This document shows positions 10,066 to 17,709 of a DNA stretch of 64,000 nucleotides, piece after piece. The translations under genes and the position numbers were made by a program. The notes below the pieces were generated by a model. That model did no database searches. It worked only from the letters and a program-made list of their open reading frames with translations, and had not been told where the DNA came from. The first letter of the stretch is position 1. The number at the start of each line of letters is the position of its first letter. The DNA comes from Hymenobacter chitinivorans DSM 11115 (lineage in GTDB: Bacteria; Bacteroidota; Bacteroidia; Cytophagales; Hymenobacteraceae): positions 1-64,000 of the forward strand of contig NZ_PGFA01000001.1 in the NCBI RefSeq assembly GCF_002797555.1. The letters are read 5' to 3'.

Positions 10066-10815
10066 TCAGGTACATAATTCAACAAACACAACGCCTAGTC
10101 TAGTAATTCTAACTTTGATATAGTCGCTCACATCAACTTCTACATCAACCTCTAATTCCTCAAAGTCTTCGTTTGGCTTTTCAACTTTAACATCAACCTC
10201 CACTTCATATTTTAATGTGCCCAACGCAACAAGATTAGAAATTTGTATTTCTATATCTTCAAGAGAGCATCCTAATCCCCTTGCCAAAGACTTTATTTCG
10301 AAACTAAAAATATCTACAGGAAAGTCCTCGGCTTTAACTTCTGGAAGCTTAATTATTGCATATGCATTCTGTTTGGCGGCTTTTTCTTTTCTGCCTTTTA
10401 TATATTTATTATAAATATTGTCTAATAGCTCTGCCTCGTCGTTAGATATTTTGTTCAATATTTCTACAGCATTCTGTTGAGATACTACAGGTAAAGGTCG
10501 TAACAAAATGTTCTTAATGAGTTTAGACCAACGCTCTTGAAGACTCTCTTCTTCTTCCAATGAAGAATATTCAAGCAATGGAGAAAGAACCTTTAAACTG
10601 ATTTTTTGAGTGTCAATACTATTCTCTGTTAAGTAGCTTTGAGCTTTTTTAAGAATTTTAACTTGATTCTTAAATCTCCTTAAGCGCACCTGGTCAGCAA
10701 TCATTTCACCTGTTTCTTCAAAGGCTTTGCCAAATAGACCTTTGATTAATCCTTGTGCTTTGTCGGATGTAGCGGCCTCAATGGCTTTGCTAGCAATTAT
10801 TTCTCCTCCTGTCAT
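10066..10815 (-). CDS. Abi-alpha family (DUF4393) protein on AT-rich DNA
   Basis: 249 residues beginning with a glycine- and alanine-containing helix (GEIIASKAIEAATSDKAQGLIKGLFG). A basic segment (RLRRFKNQVKILKKAQ) and the conserved ...LQERWSKLIKNIL... region follow. This architecture matches DUF4393, called Abi-alpha because members are linked to abortive infection of phage. The C-terminal part is rich in alternating V/E strands (DVEVDVSDYIKVRITRLG). The gene is far more AT-rich than its surroundings, with many Lys, Ile and Asn codons, which indicates recent acquisition. It sits between clpB and a VapBC pair, a small defence or stress islet. The family link comes from recall and was not tested. 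Confidence 0.7.
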   Translation of the reverse strand: MTGGEIIASKAIEAATSDKAQGLIKGLFGKAFEETGEMIADQVRLRRFKNQVKILKKAQSYLTENSIDTQKISLKVLSPLLEYSSLEEEESLQERWSKLIKNILLRPLPVVSQQNAVEILNKISNDEAELLDNIYNKYIKGRKEKAAKQNAYAIIKLPEVKAEDFPVDIFSFEIKSLARGLGCSLEDIEIQISNLVALGTLKYEVEVDVKVEKPNEDFEELEVDVEVDVSDYIKVRITRLGVVFVELCT

Positions 10816-10886
10816 TGTTTTTGTGTACTAAGGGTAGTATTTCTAAACGTTTATCATTGATGCACAGCTAAACTCGCGCTAGGACT

Positions 10887-11342
10887 CTACTGTAATGCCG
10901 GTGCAAGTATTAGGTCTGACCTTGGTGGGGTGTCAATCCAGTTTTCCAGTTGGAGGCCGCTTAGGTTGGTGAAGTGGCGGGTGTTGCGGGTGACGAGGGT
11001 GAGGCTGTGGGTAAGGGCGGTGCAGCCGATGAGGATGTCGAAATCGTCGATGGGGCGGCCGGCGCGGCGTAGGTGGGCTTTTTGGGCGGCGAATATTTCC
11101 AGGGTAGGGCCAATAGGAAGTACTTGTTCGGCAAACAGCTCCCGGAATTCGGTTATCTGCTGGTGCTGCCGGACCTGCCAGACCGGGGCGCTGTTGGCCG
11201 CGCCGAAGAGCAGTTCGGCAATTGTAATTTCAGATAGGAAACATTTGGCCAGACCAATTGCGGCTAGCTTTTTATCTAACTGATGCTCTCCGCGCAGGAA
11301 ATGGACGCAGATGTTGGTATCGAGCAGATAGCCGGCGCTCAT
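10887..11342 (-). CDS. PIN-domain toxin, VapC-like ribonuclease
   Basis: 151 residues. PIN-domain acidic residues are in place: D8 in YLLDTNICVHF, E43 in ITIAELLFGA, and D99/D102 in PIDDFDILIG. The usual TLVTRNTRHF segment follows. Free VapC toxins cleave RNA (initiator tRNA or rRNA in characterised cases) and are held inactive by the partner antitoxin. Its ATG overlaps the antitoxin stop by 4 bp (ATGA), the standard VapBC coupling. The extra C-terminal tail (PPRSDLILAPALQ) is unremarkable. Confidence 0.9.
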   Translation of the reverse strand: MSAGYLLDTNICVHFLRGEHQLDKKLAAIGLAKCFLSEITIAELLFGAANSAPVWQVRQHQQITEFRELFAEQVLPIGPTLEIFAAQKAHLRRAGRPIDDFDILIGCTALTHSLTLVTRNTRHFTNLSGLQLENWIDTPPRSDLILAPALQ

Positions 11343-11578
11343 AGCTCGATATCAGGGCGGTTACTTTGGCGGGACTCCTGCAATTGCCGGTTGATTTCGT
11401 CGCCGGTTTTGTTGGACTGCCAGGAGCCGAATAGGGCCAGAAAACGCTGCTCTCGCTCTTCCGCGGATATTTCAGCGGCTGGGGTAGCAGTAGCCTTGAC
11501 GCCCAGCCGTTGCGCCAGACTTAGCAGCAAGTGCAGGTCGGAATCGTTGGTTGGCTCTAGTAATAGGGTAGTGGGCAT
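11339..11578 (-). CDS. VapB-type antitoxin
   Basis: 79 residues, directly upstream of and overlapping the PIN toxin. The N-terminal half (TTLLLEPTNDSDLHLLLSLA) looks like the strand-plus-helix start of small Bacteroidota antitoxins. The acidic C-terminal part (EISAEEREQRFLALFGSWQ) is the kind of segment that wraps the toxin. No clear AbrB or RHH fold can be named from sequence alone. The assignment rests mainly on position and overlap. Confidence 0.75.
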   Translation of the reverse strand: MPTTLLLEPTNDSDLHLLLSLAQRLGVKATATPAAEISAEEREQRFLALFGSWQSNKTGDEINRQLQESRQSNRPDIEL

Positions 11579-11707
11579 GGTGAGCGAGATTAGGACAGGG
11601 GAGAAGCACAGTGCCGTACTAGCTAAGTTACGGCAAATCCTTTGTTTCGCTCATTGATAGCGGGTGCTTAATAGGGGTTACAGACAGGTATAGACGGTAA
11701 TAGGAGT

Positions 11708-11738
11708 AAAAAAGCCCACGCACGGGCGTAGGCTTTTT
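11708..11738. terminator. Hairpin terminator between coiled-coil gene and vapBC
   Basis: AAAAAGCC...GGCTTTTT with inner ACGC/GCGT pairing. The A-run and T-run on either side allow use in both directions. It lies downstream of the minus-strand gene ending at 11825. Confidence 0.75.
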
Positions 11739-11824
11739 CGGCAGGTGCTTGGTGTAGCAAGCAGGCGAAGCGCAAGAGGTCCTTCGTTGCGCTTCGGCAA
11801 GCTCAGCATGACAGGTGGTTAGGG

Positions 11825-12529
11825 TTACTCGGGTTTGATTGGGGGGTGTTCGTCTTCGCCGGGGCTTTGCTGTTTGCCGGGGCGGTCGATGATTTGGCGG
11901 GCGGCGGTAACGCGGTGGTAGAATTCGGGGTGGGAGCGGGCGTACTTGCGCATGCTGCGGTCGAGGCGGTCTTCTAGGAGGGTGGCTAGCTCGCTGAATT
12001 TGGCTTTGATGGCGAGGCGGGCGGCTTGGCCTTTGGTGGTTTCCTGGCGCGGGTCGTTCTTGCCGGTGCTGAAGGCGGCGAGGGCGGCTTTTAGCTCGGC
12101 GAGGCGCTCGGGGGTAACATCGTACTTTTCGAGGGCCTGGGCGTGGGTGGTGGCGTGGTCGAGGATTTCCTGGGCGGTGTCGGTGAGGGCGGTGGCGCGC
12201 AGGTTGAGCAGGGTGCCGTAGCTGTGGTTGGCGGCGTTCTGGAGGGGGCGGTCGGTTTTGGCGGTGGCGTAGGCGTAGAGGTCACCGGCTACTTCGCCGG
12301 CGCTGACGGCCAGCAGTTCGCGGCGGTCGGTTTTGGCGTCGGTCTTGCCCTTGGTGGCTTTGGGCCGGATTTTCTGGCGCAGGGGCTCGAGGTCGGTGGT
12401 GAACTGCTGGAGGTCGGCGATGATATCCTGCAGGGCCTGGTCGCGCTGGTAGGGGGTGGCGTCCTCACGCAGGGCGGCCAGGGTGTTTTCGGCGGCGGTG
12501 AGCCGGTTGTCTTGTTTGGCGGTAAGCAT
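11825..12529 (-). CDS. Soluble helical/coiled-coil protein, unknown function
   Basis: 234 residues, very rich in Ala, Leu, Thr, Glu and Lys, with no signal peptide and no membrane span. Long helical stretches (AAENTLAALREDATPYQRDQALQDI and AARLAIKAKFSELATLLEDRLDRS are parts of these) suggest a helical bundle. A basic linker around residues 55-70 (PKATKGKTDAKTDRR) divides it. I do not recognise the family. The gene starts about 140 bp from the 21-bp tandem array that fills the gap to the divergent DinB gene, so its promoter may lie next to or within that array. Confidence 0.65.
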   Translation of the reverse strand: MLTAKQDNRLTAAENTLAALREDATPYQRDQALQDIIADLQQFTTDLEPLRQKIRPKATKGKTDAKTDRRELLAVSAGEVAGDLYAYATAKTDRPLQNAANHSYGTLLNLRATALTDTAQEILDHATTHAQALEKYDVTPERLAELKAALAAFSTGKNDPRQETTKGQAARLAIKAKFSELATLLEDRLDRSMRKYARSHPEFYHRVTAARQIIDRPGKQQSPGEDEHPPIKPE

Positions 12530-12668
12530 AAAAGGCAGAGGGGGATAAGTAGAAAAAAGAGAATTGAACGACGTGAATAGGTATGGATAGAAGCGGGACA
12601 GTAGCGTAGCTCAAGAGTAGGAATATTCTGTCATATTATAGCATAAGCTGGGCAGAAAAAAGTAGTGA

Positions 12669-12961
12669 CCAGGCTTTGAACACCTGGGGCCAGGCTTTGG
12701 ACGACCGAATCCAGGCTTTGGATGATTGAGGCCAAGCTTTGGCCGCCGTGGCCAGGCTTTGGAGAACTGTGGCTAGGCTTTGGACGACCGGGGCCGGGCT
12801 TTGGAGGATTGTGACTACGCTTTGGACACTTGGGGCCGGGCTTTGGAGTGCCGAGGCCGGGCTTTGGTGCGTTGGGACCGGGCTTTGGCCGGTTGCGCCC
12901 GGGCTTTGGACGGTTGGGGCCAGGCGTTGGATGGCGGCGGTATGTCTTTGGCAGGTTGGGG
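12669..12961. repeat. 21-bp tandem array, about 14 units
   Basis: Units follow CCRGGCTTTGGA-N5-TGGGG-like and start at 12669, 12690, 12711, 12732, 12752, then every 21 bp to 12941. Thirteen are 21 bp long, and the fourth (12732-12751) is 20 bp. The core GGCTTTGG is nearly invariant while the last 8-9 bases vary. Because the period is a multiple of three, several frames stay open on both strands (PKPGxxR units on minus; LWxxxAG or GFGxLGP units on plus). The array occupies the gap between a minus-strand gene (start 12529) and the DinB gene (start 13094). It is more likely regulatory or structural DNA than coding. I see nothing else in 12530-13093 apart from short AT-rich sequence near 12630. 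Confidence 0.85.
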
Positions 12962-13093
12962 TGGTTGCTGGGCGAAGCGGGGCTACCGGCAGGGGCTGAG
13001 AAGGCCCCCAAAGGGTTAGTAGGCAAGCACGCGGGAGGCGGGTACTACGGGAAATGGTGTACTATTGCGCCCACCAACTATTACTGCTTCGCC

Positions 13094-13627
13094 ATGACTA
13101 CGCCGCAGCTACTAGAGGCGCTTACTGCCGCGCACGAGGAATTTGCCGGGACCGTGGAGGCCCTGGATGCCAACGACTTTTTGCGCAAGCCCCCGGGGAA
13201 ATGGAATGCCGGCCAGCACCTGGACCACATCCTGCGGGGGGTGAGCCGGGTGGGTGGGGCGCTGAAGCTGCCGGGGATGGTGCAGGGCTGGCTGTTTGGT
13301 AAGACTACTGAGCCGGCCGGGTCGTACGAGGAACTGGTGGCGCGCTACCAGCAGGTGCTGGCGGGGGGCTTTACGGCTACCGAGTCGTTTTTGCCGGACG
13401 AAGTGGGGGCGGCCCAGCAGCGGGAGCTGCCCGAGAAGCTGCGGGCCGAGGTGGCGCGGCTGACGCGGCGGGCGGCGGGCTATTCGGAAGCGCAGCTGGA
13501 CACCCACCTGCTGCCCCACCCGGCGCTGGGCAAGCTCACGCTGCGCCAAATGCTCTACTTCACGCTCTACCACGTGCGGCACCATCAGCGCCTGGTACTG
13601 CGGGGGCTGGGCCGGGCGGAGCGGTAG
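13094..13627 (+). CDS. DinB-family putative metal-dependent protein
   Basis: 177 residues. ATG 13094 is chosen over the much longer in-frame extension from 12830, because that extension translates the 21-bp repeat. DinB four-helix-bundle features are visible. The first helix ends in KWNAGQHLDHILRGV, with histidines at the expected first metal site. A second histidine pair lies near the C-terminus (YHVRHHQRLV). The middle helices are long and Leu/Ala-rich. DinB-fold proteins bind a divalent metal and include thiol transferases such as bacillithiol S-transferase. The substrate here is unknown. A second DinB gene lies at 61152. Confidence 0.85.
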   Translation: MTTPQLLEALTAAHEEFAGTVEALDANDFLRKPPGKWNAGQHLDHILRGVSRVGGALKLPGMVQGWLFGKTTEPAGSYEELVARYQQVLAGGFTATESFLPDEVGAAQQRELPEKLRAEVARLTRRAAGYSEAQLDTHLLPHPALGKLTLRQMLYFTLYHVRHHQRLVLRGLGRAER

Positions 13628-13639
13628 GCGACTGGGGCC

Positions 13640-14077
13640 TTACCGCTGGCGGGTGTATTCGCGGGTGCCGCCGAGCAGCTGGGCCGAGGCTTCGAGCTGC
13701 TGCCAGGACGGGGAAGCGGCCTGCTTTTTCTTGCCGGGGTAGCGGACGGTGGGGTCGGTGGCGCTGTTGACCAGGCTGGTGGCCGTCAGGTATACTTTGG
13801 CCCCGCGGATGGTAGCGAGGATGGTGTCCGGGGACTTGGGCTGGGGCGTGAGGGCGAAAACCGGCTTAGGAGCGTTGGGTTGCCGCACGGTGTAGCCATT
13901 GGCGGCAAACACCGAAGTCGTTTTTTGGAGGGCCGTGCTGCTGTCGGGTAGGGTGACGATAATGGTATTGGCGCCTTTGAAGGGGGAATCCAGAATCAGG
14001 GTGTGGGTCACCTTGAGCTGGGCGAAGCAGGCCGGGGCGCTGAGCAGGAGGGCGGCGGAGAGAAGCAGGGCTTTCAT
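13640..14077 (-). CDS. Secreted protein, unknown function
   Basis: 145 residues. The start at 14077 (MKALLLSAALLLSAPACFAQ) gives a clean signal peptide; an upstream in-frame start at 14131 would add an unlikely extension. The mature protein begins LKVTHTLILDSP and contains TIIVTLPDSSTALQKTTSVFAANGYTV, which reads like a small alpha/beta domain of the type seen in Bacteroidota periplasmic proteins. There is no catalytic motif. It ends 13 bp from the convergent DinB gene, without an obvious terminator between them. Confidence 0.7.
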   Translation of the reverse strand: MKALLLSAALLLSAPACFAQLKVTHTLILDSPFKGANTIIVTLPDSSTALQKTTSVFAANGYTVRQPNAPKPVFALTPQPKSPDTILATIRGAKVYLTATSLVNSATDPTVRYPGKKKQAASPSWQQLEASAQLLGGTREYTRQR

Positions 14078-14360
14078 GGCTAGCAAGGAAATGGCTGGTT
14101 GATACCTGCTCAGATAGCGGCAGCCGGGCAACCGTTGCCTGCCCGCAGGGCCGGGGCCGAGAATAAGACCGGGCCCCAGTGTTTTTACGCGTCGCCGGGT
14201 GGAAATACCTGGTTTTGAAAAGGGGCTTTTCTACCGGGAATAGACTGCTGGGCGGGCCGTTCCTTTACAACTGTGTTGACCGGGGTAAAACCGGCGGGCA
14301 CCGGCGGAATCCGAAAAGCCGAAGCAAGAGAGTAGGAAACCTGCCCAACCAACCCCTTTT

Positions 14361-14810
14361 ATGTCAACCACTCTGTCAGCCACCCCCGAAGCCCCCGTAG
14401 CTAGCACCTCCGAAGCCCCTTTGGCTAGTCTTTACCGCGCCTGCGGCACCATCGGCAACGCCGGGATGCCCGGGGCTCCTATTGCTCATTTCTCGCTGCT
14501 GGTCAACCCCGCGGGCGGCAAGGTAGTAGGCGCCGTGCACATCACCCAGGCCATTCAGGGCCCGGGCTCCGATATTGAGGTTTACAACGTCCAGGGCACC
14601 GTCTCGGAGCTGGTGTGGGGTGCCAAGGAAACCAAGGTTGTGCAGCTGACCGGCTCGTACATTTATAGTGTTCCGCCGCCCGCCATTGGCACCTTCCAGG
14701 CGGAGTTCACGGCCCACATGGTCGTGGGTTCGGACTGGAACGGCCAGGGTGGCTTCAGCTACGGCGGTAAGCAGATCAACAACGTACCAGTAACCAGCAC
14801 CGACTGCTAA
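14361..14810 (+). CDS. DUF1842-like protein
   Basis: 149 residues without signal peptide or membrane span. After a Ser/Thr/Ala-rich start, the sequence GNAGMPGAPIAHFSLLVNPAGG then KVVGAVHITQAIQGPG matches my recollection of the DUF1842 fold, in which a MPGAPxxHxxLLVN signature is followed by a TQA motif. It ends in a lone cysteine (TSTDC). The function of DUF1842 is unknown. The gene is monocistronic and followed by a strong hairpin. Confidence 0.7.
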   Translation: MSTTLSATPEAPVASTSEAPLASLYRACGTIGNAGMPGAPIAHFSLLVNPAGGKVVGAVHITQAIQGPGSDIEVYNVQGTVSELVWGAKETKVVQLTGSYIYSVPPPAIGTFQAEFTAHMVVGSDWNGQGGFSYGGKQINNVPVTSTDC

Positions 14811-15149
14811 GCACCCGGCCGCTGCCTGCGCTGCCTGATAAGCGGCCGGCTTGAGACAGAAACGCCCGTTGACTTTCCCGAGTCAGCGGGCGTTTGTGCG
14901 TCGGGTCGGGGCAATACTGCGGCGGGGTGTTTGGGGGGACTGGCTGCTCACGTATGGTTGGCGGCAGGCATTCGGGGGTGCCCCACGTTTGGAGCCGGCA
15001 ACAAAAAGGCCGGGTTCGGGGGCCTGCCGGGCGGGTTGCGGGGAACAACCAGGGGCAGGCCGCCGAACCCGGCCAGGGGGTATTTTCTTCAACTTTTCCA
15101 CCCTCACCACCCCGTTGCAGCACAGGAAGCGGGCGGGGGAACTTCGGAA
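14811..15149. other. GC-rich intergenic region without gene
   Basis: Besides the terminator at 14860-14895, this stretch between convergent genes holds only overlapping open frames of low complexity (Gly, Arg and Pro rich), with no signal peptide, domain or plausible start. I see nothing else. Confidence 0.5.
14860..14895 (+). terminator. Terminator after DUF1842 gene
   Basis: A 15-bp stem (AAACGCCCGTTGACT against AGTCAGCGGGCGTTT, one G-T wobble) with a 6-nt loop, ending in TTT. Confidence 0.8.
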
Positions 15150-15683
15150 TTAAGCCAACCGGGGGCTGGTAGGGGAGCCGGGGGCGGCAGCGCGGCGAAA
15201 CAGCCGGGCCGCGGCCACCCACAGGCCGGCAAAGAGGGTGTTGAGCACGAGTACCCAGACCACGCCCATATTCAGCGCCGGCCGCCAGATCAGCAGGGCC
15301 ACAAACGGCACGGCAAACTGGGCAAGGGCGGTGGCCAGCAGGGCGCGGGCCATGCCCAGGGGCCGGAGCCGGGCTACTGCGGCCCCGACGAAGCCGACGA
15401 CCAGCACGGCGGCGTAAAGCAGGTTGGCGGGGTTGTCTTCGCTGCCAATGAAGCCCACGGCCAGGTTGCCCCACACCAGCAGCAGGGAAGCGGCCACGGT
15501 GACGCCGACGGCCAGGCGGTAGGCGCCCCTGCGGGACCAGCCGGCCACGACCAGACCCAGCAGGCCCGCGCCCAGTAGCGCGATGCCGGCCGTAACGAAG
15601 TGCGCGGTACTCGCGGGGCGGCCCGGGGTAAGCAGCAGGGCCGCCAGCGCAAGTAGCGGGGGAAACGGGGAAGCCAGGGTCAT
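15150..15683 (-). CDS. Membrane protein, tandem paralogue of the next gene
   Basis: 177 residues with about five hydrophobic spans. The stretch LLLVWGNLAVGFIGSEDNPANLLYAAVLVVGFVGA matches, position for position, LLLVWANAAVGLVGSEHNPANKLYAGVLAVAFIGA in the upstream neighbour. The shared GSEXNPANXLYA loop is diagnostic of the pair. Both end in an FRRA-type cytosolic tail. It starts 48 bp after its paralogue stops, so the two are probably cotranscribed. Function is unknown. The loop could bind a ligand, but that is a guess. Confidence 0.75.
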   Translation of the reverse strand: MTLASPFPPLLALAALLLTPGRPASTAHFVTAGIALLGAGLLGLVVAGWSRRGAYRLAVGVTVAASLLLVWGNLAVGFIGSEDNPANLLYAAVLVVGFVGAAVARLRPLGMARALLATALAQFAVPFVALLIWRPALNMGVVWVLVLNTLFAGLWVAAARLFRRAAAPGSPTSPRLA

Positions 15684-15731
15684 GGGAAGAATGCTGGGAA
15701 GAAACCTGGTGGGGTGACGCCGACTCCCGGC

Positions 15732-16307
15732 TTACGCCAGGCGCTGCTGCAGGGAGGACGCAGGGCCGCTGGCGCGGCGGAACAGCCAGCCCGATACGGC
15801 CCAGAGGGCGGCAAACCCGGCGTTGGCCCCGACGACGTTTAAGAGGTGAACCGAGGGCTCGGCGGCGGCCCCGGCGGGCGTCCAGACGAACAGGGCCAGG
15901 GCGGTAATAACGAGGTAGGTGAGGGAGGCGGCAAACATGGCGTTGGACATGCCGCGGGGTCGGAAGCGGGCCACCAGGGCCCCAATAAAGGCGACGGCCA
16001 GGACCCCGGCGTAGAGCTTATTGGCGGGGTTATGCTCACTGCCCACCAGGCCGACGGCCGCGTTGGCCCACACCAGCAACAGGCCCGCGGCCACGGCCAC
16101 GCCGGCGGCTGCCCGGTAGAGCGGGTTGGTAGCCAGGCGCGCAGCCAGGACAAACACCAGGCCCGCCCCGAAGAGCAAAACGCCGGCGAAGACGAAGTCG
16201 GAGAGGGTCCAGTTTACTTCGGCGGTGAACTGCATGGCTACCAACGGAATCAGGAGCAGGAGGCCGGTGGCCAGGGCCACGCGCAGCAGGCTTTTGGTGA
16301 GGTTCAT
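15732..16307 (-). CDS. Membrane protein, first of a tandem pair
   Basis: 191 residues. The start at 16307 (MNLTKSLLRVALATGLLLL) puts the first membrane helix at the N-terminus; a longer in-frame version from 16403 adds a poorly plausible extension. About five membrane spans are present, with the GSEHNPANKLYAG loop shared with the downstream paralogue. An ACTTTG/CAAAGT palindrome lies 105 bp upstream, between this gene and a divergent Crp-type regulator. This suggests that the regulator, or another factor, controls the pair. Confidence 0.75.
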   Translation of the reverse strand: MNLTKSLLRVALATGLLLLIPLVAMQFTAEVNWTLSDFVFAGVLLFGAGLVFVLAARLATNPLYRAAAGVAVAAGLLLVWANAAVGLVGSEHNPANKLYAGVLAVAFIGALVARFRPRGMSNAMFAASLTYLVITALALFVWTPAGAAAEPSVHLLNVVGANAGFAALWAVSGWLFRRASGPASSLQQRLA

Positions 16308-16411
16308 GACGAGAAAAGCTAGGAGTTTGAGGCAGGAGAAAAGCGCCGGAGCCGGCCACCACGCCTGGGCCGGAGGCACTTGCGCAGCAGCGAAACAAAG
16401 CAAGTGAAAGA

Positions 16412-16428
16412 ACTTTGTATTTCAAAGT
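16412..16428. promoter_or_regulatory. Candidate operator, ACTTTG-N5-CAAAGT palindrome
   Basis: A perfect 6-bp-arm palindrome in the divergent gap between the membrane pair (start 16307) and the Crp-type gene (start 16607). A smaller ACTTGAAGT element lies about 20 bp further right. The AT-rich setting suits a promoter region. Confidence 0.4.
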
Positions 16429-16606
16429 AAGGGCAAGATATTTTTACTTGAAGTGGTGCTAATGGTTTCGTCGGCAAAGACTTGGAGTGAGCGGGAGCGG
16501 CGTGGTGGGCTGCTGGGGCGGAGTTAGGCCGGGCCTGCCGGTAGTCGAACCCAACTCAGGCGCCCGGAAAATTTGTAGTATGGTGCCCGCCAGATATCTT
16601 CCTGCT

Positions 16607-17203
16607 ATGTACGCGCCCCTACTGGCCCACATTGCCCGTTACGTTGCCCTGACCGAGTCGGAGGAGGCACTGCTGTGCTCGTACCTGCGGGTGCAGACCA
16701 TTGGCCGCAAAGACCATCTGTTGCGGGAAGGGCAGGTGTGCGCCGCTAACTATTTTGTGCTGCAGGGCTGCCTGCGCACTTACCTGGTGAGTGAGAAAGG
16801 CACGGAGCAAACCATTCTGTTCGGCATCGAAAACTGGTGGCTGACCGATTACGCCAGCCTCGATACCGGGCAGGCTTCGCAGTTCAATATTCAGGCCGTG
16901 GAGGCTACGCAGGTAGTGGTCTTGGCGCAGGACGTGCAGGAGGAGGTGTTTCGGCGGCTGCCGCCGCTGGAGCGCTACTTCCGGCTGGTACTGCAGCGGG
17001 CAGCCGCGGCGGCCCTGTTCCGGATCAAGTTTCTGTATAGCATGTCGGGGGAGGAGCGCTACCGGCATTTCAGCCACGCCTGGCCGGGATTTGTGCAGCG
17101 GGTGCCCCAGTACATGCTGGCGTCGTTTCTGGGCTTTACGCCCGAATTTTTGAGCAAGATCCGGGCAAAGGTGGAGCCTGAGCAGAGGGCCGGCATTTCT
17201 TAA
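16607..17203 (+). CDS. Crp/Fnr-family transcription regulator
   Basis: 198 residues from ATG 16607, typical for Bacteroidota members; in-frame upstream starts exist at 16580 and 16487. Residues about 25-115 form the cyclic-nucleotide-binding-like beta barrel (RKDHLLREGQVCAANYFVLQGCLR). Next is the dimer helix (LPPLERYFRLVLQRA), and the C-terminal helix-turn-helix is PQYMLASFLGFTPEFLSKIR. The phosphate-binding cassette lacks the usual Arg/Ser for cAMP, so the ligand is unclear. The next gene, an AhpD-like protein, is 71 bp downstream on the same strand. Such pairings are common, and the regulator probably controls it. Confidence 0.88.
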   Translation: MYAPLLAHIARYVALTESEEALLCSYLRVQTIGRKDHLLREGQVCAANYFVLQGCLRTYLVSEKGTEQTILFGIENWWLTDYASLDTGQASQFNIQAVEATQVVVLAQDVQEEVFRRLPPLERYFRLVLQRAAAAALFRIKFLYSMSGEERYRHFSHAWPGFVQRVPQYMLASFLGFTPEFLSKIRAKVEPEQRAGIS

Positions 17204-17274
17204 TCTAGATTAAGGAGAAACGGCGGGGCAGCGCGGACCTTTGATGCATTCTTCAACCTAACCTCTTGTTGACC

Positions 17275-17709
17275 ATGCGTTTCAACCTGCAAGCCCTCGA
17301 GCCCGAATCCTACAAAGCCATGTTCGGCCTCGAAAAATACCTGGCCGGCACCGGGCTCAGCGCCACCCACCGGCACCTGCTGAAAATGCGGGCTTCCCAA
17401 CTCAACGGCTGCGCGTACTGCCTCAACATGCACAGCAAGGAAGCCCGCAAGGATGGCGAAACCGAGCAGCGGCTCTACCTGCTCCCGGCCTGGCGGGAAA
17501 CGACGCTGTTTACGCCCGCGGAAAAAGCCCTGCTGGCCCTCTGCGAGGAAGTCACGCTGCTCAGCCAGGGTGGCGTTTCGGACGCTACCTACCAGCAGGC
17601 CGTGGCCGCCTGCGGCGAGCAGTACGTGGCCCAGGCTCTGATGGCTATTATCGTTATCAATGGCTGGAACCGGATTGCGGTTACGACCCAGCTGCCGCTG
17701 GAGGCCTGA
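17275..17709 (+). CDS. AhpD-like carboxymuconolactone decarboxylase family protein
   Basis: 144 residues from ATG 17275. The signature LNGCAYCLNMHSKEA (C46, C49, H53) is the redox-active CxxC plus histidine of AhpD-like alkylhydroperoxidases. The helices MRASQLNGC and FTPAEKALLALCEEVTLLS complete the small all-helical fold. Characterised relatives reduce peroxides using a thiol partner. The true substrate is unknown here. Regulation by the adjoining Crp-type protein is inferred from proximity and orientation. Confidence 0.9.
   Translation: MRFNLQALEPESYKAMFGLEKYLAGTGLSATHRHLLKMRASQLNGCAYCLNMHSKEARKDGETEQRLYLLPAWRETTLFTPAEKALLALCEEVTLLSQGGVSDATYQQAVAACGEQYVAQALMAIIVINGWNRIAVTTQLPLEA

Noticed and set aside
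12669..12961. CRISPR array
   Set aside because: Units are contiguous with no unique spacers, no Cas genes are nearby and the unit is only 21 bp.
12631..13026. Minus-strand 131-residue protein made of PKPGxxR repeats
   Set aside because: The array is open in several frames because the period is 21, and a 20-bp unit shifts the frame mid-array without introducing a stop. There is no signal, domain or start context.
12830..13093. Extension of the DinB frame upstream through the 21-bp array
   Set aside because: The extension translates repeat DNA (GFGxLGPGFG) and DinB proteins start at 13094. A repeat-derived extension is not conserved in the family.
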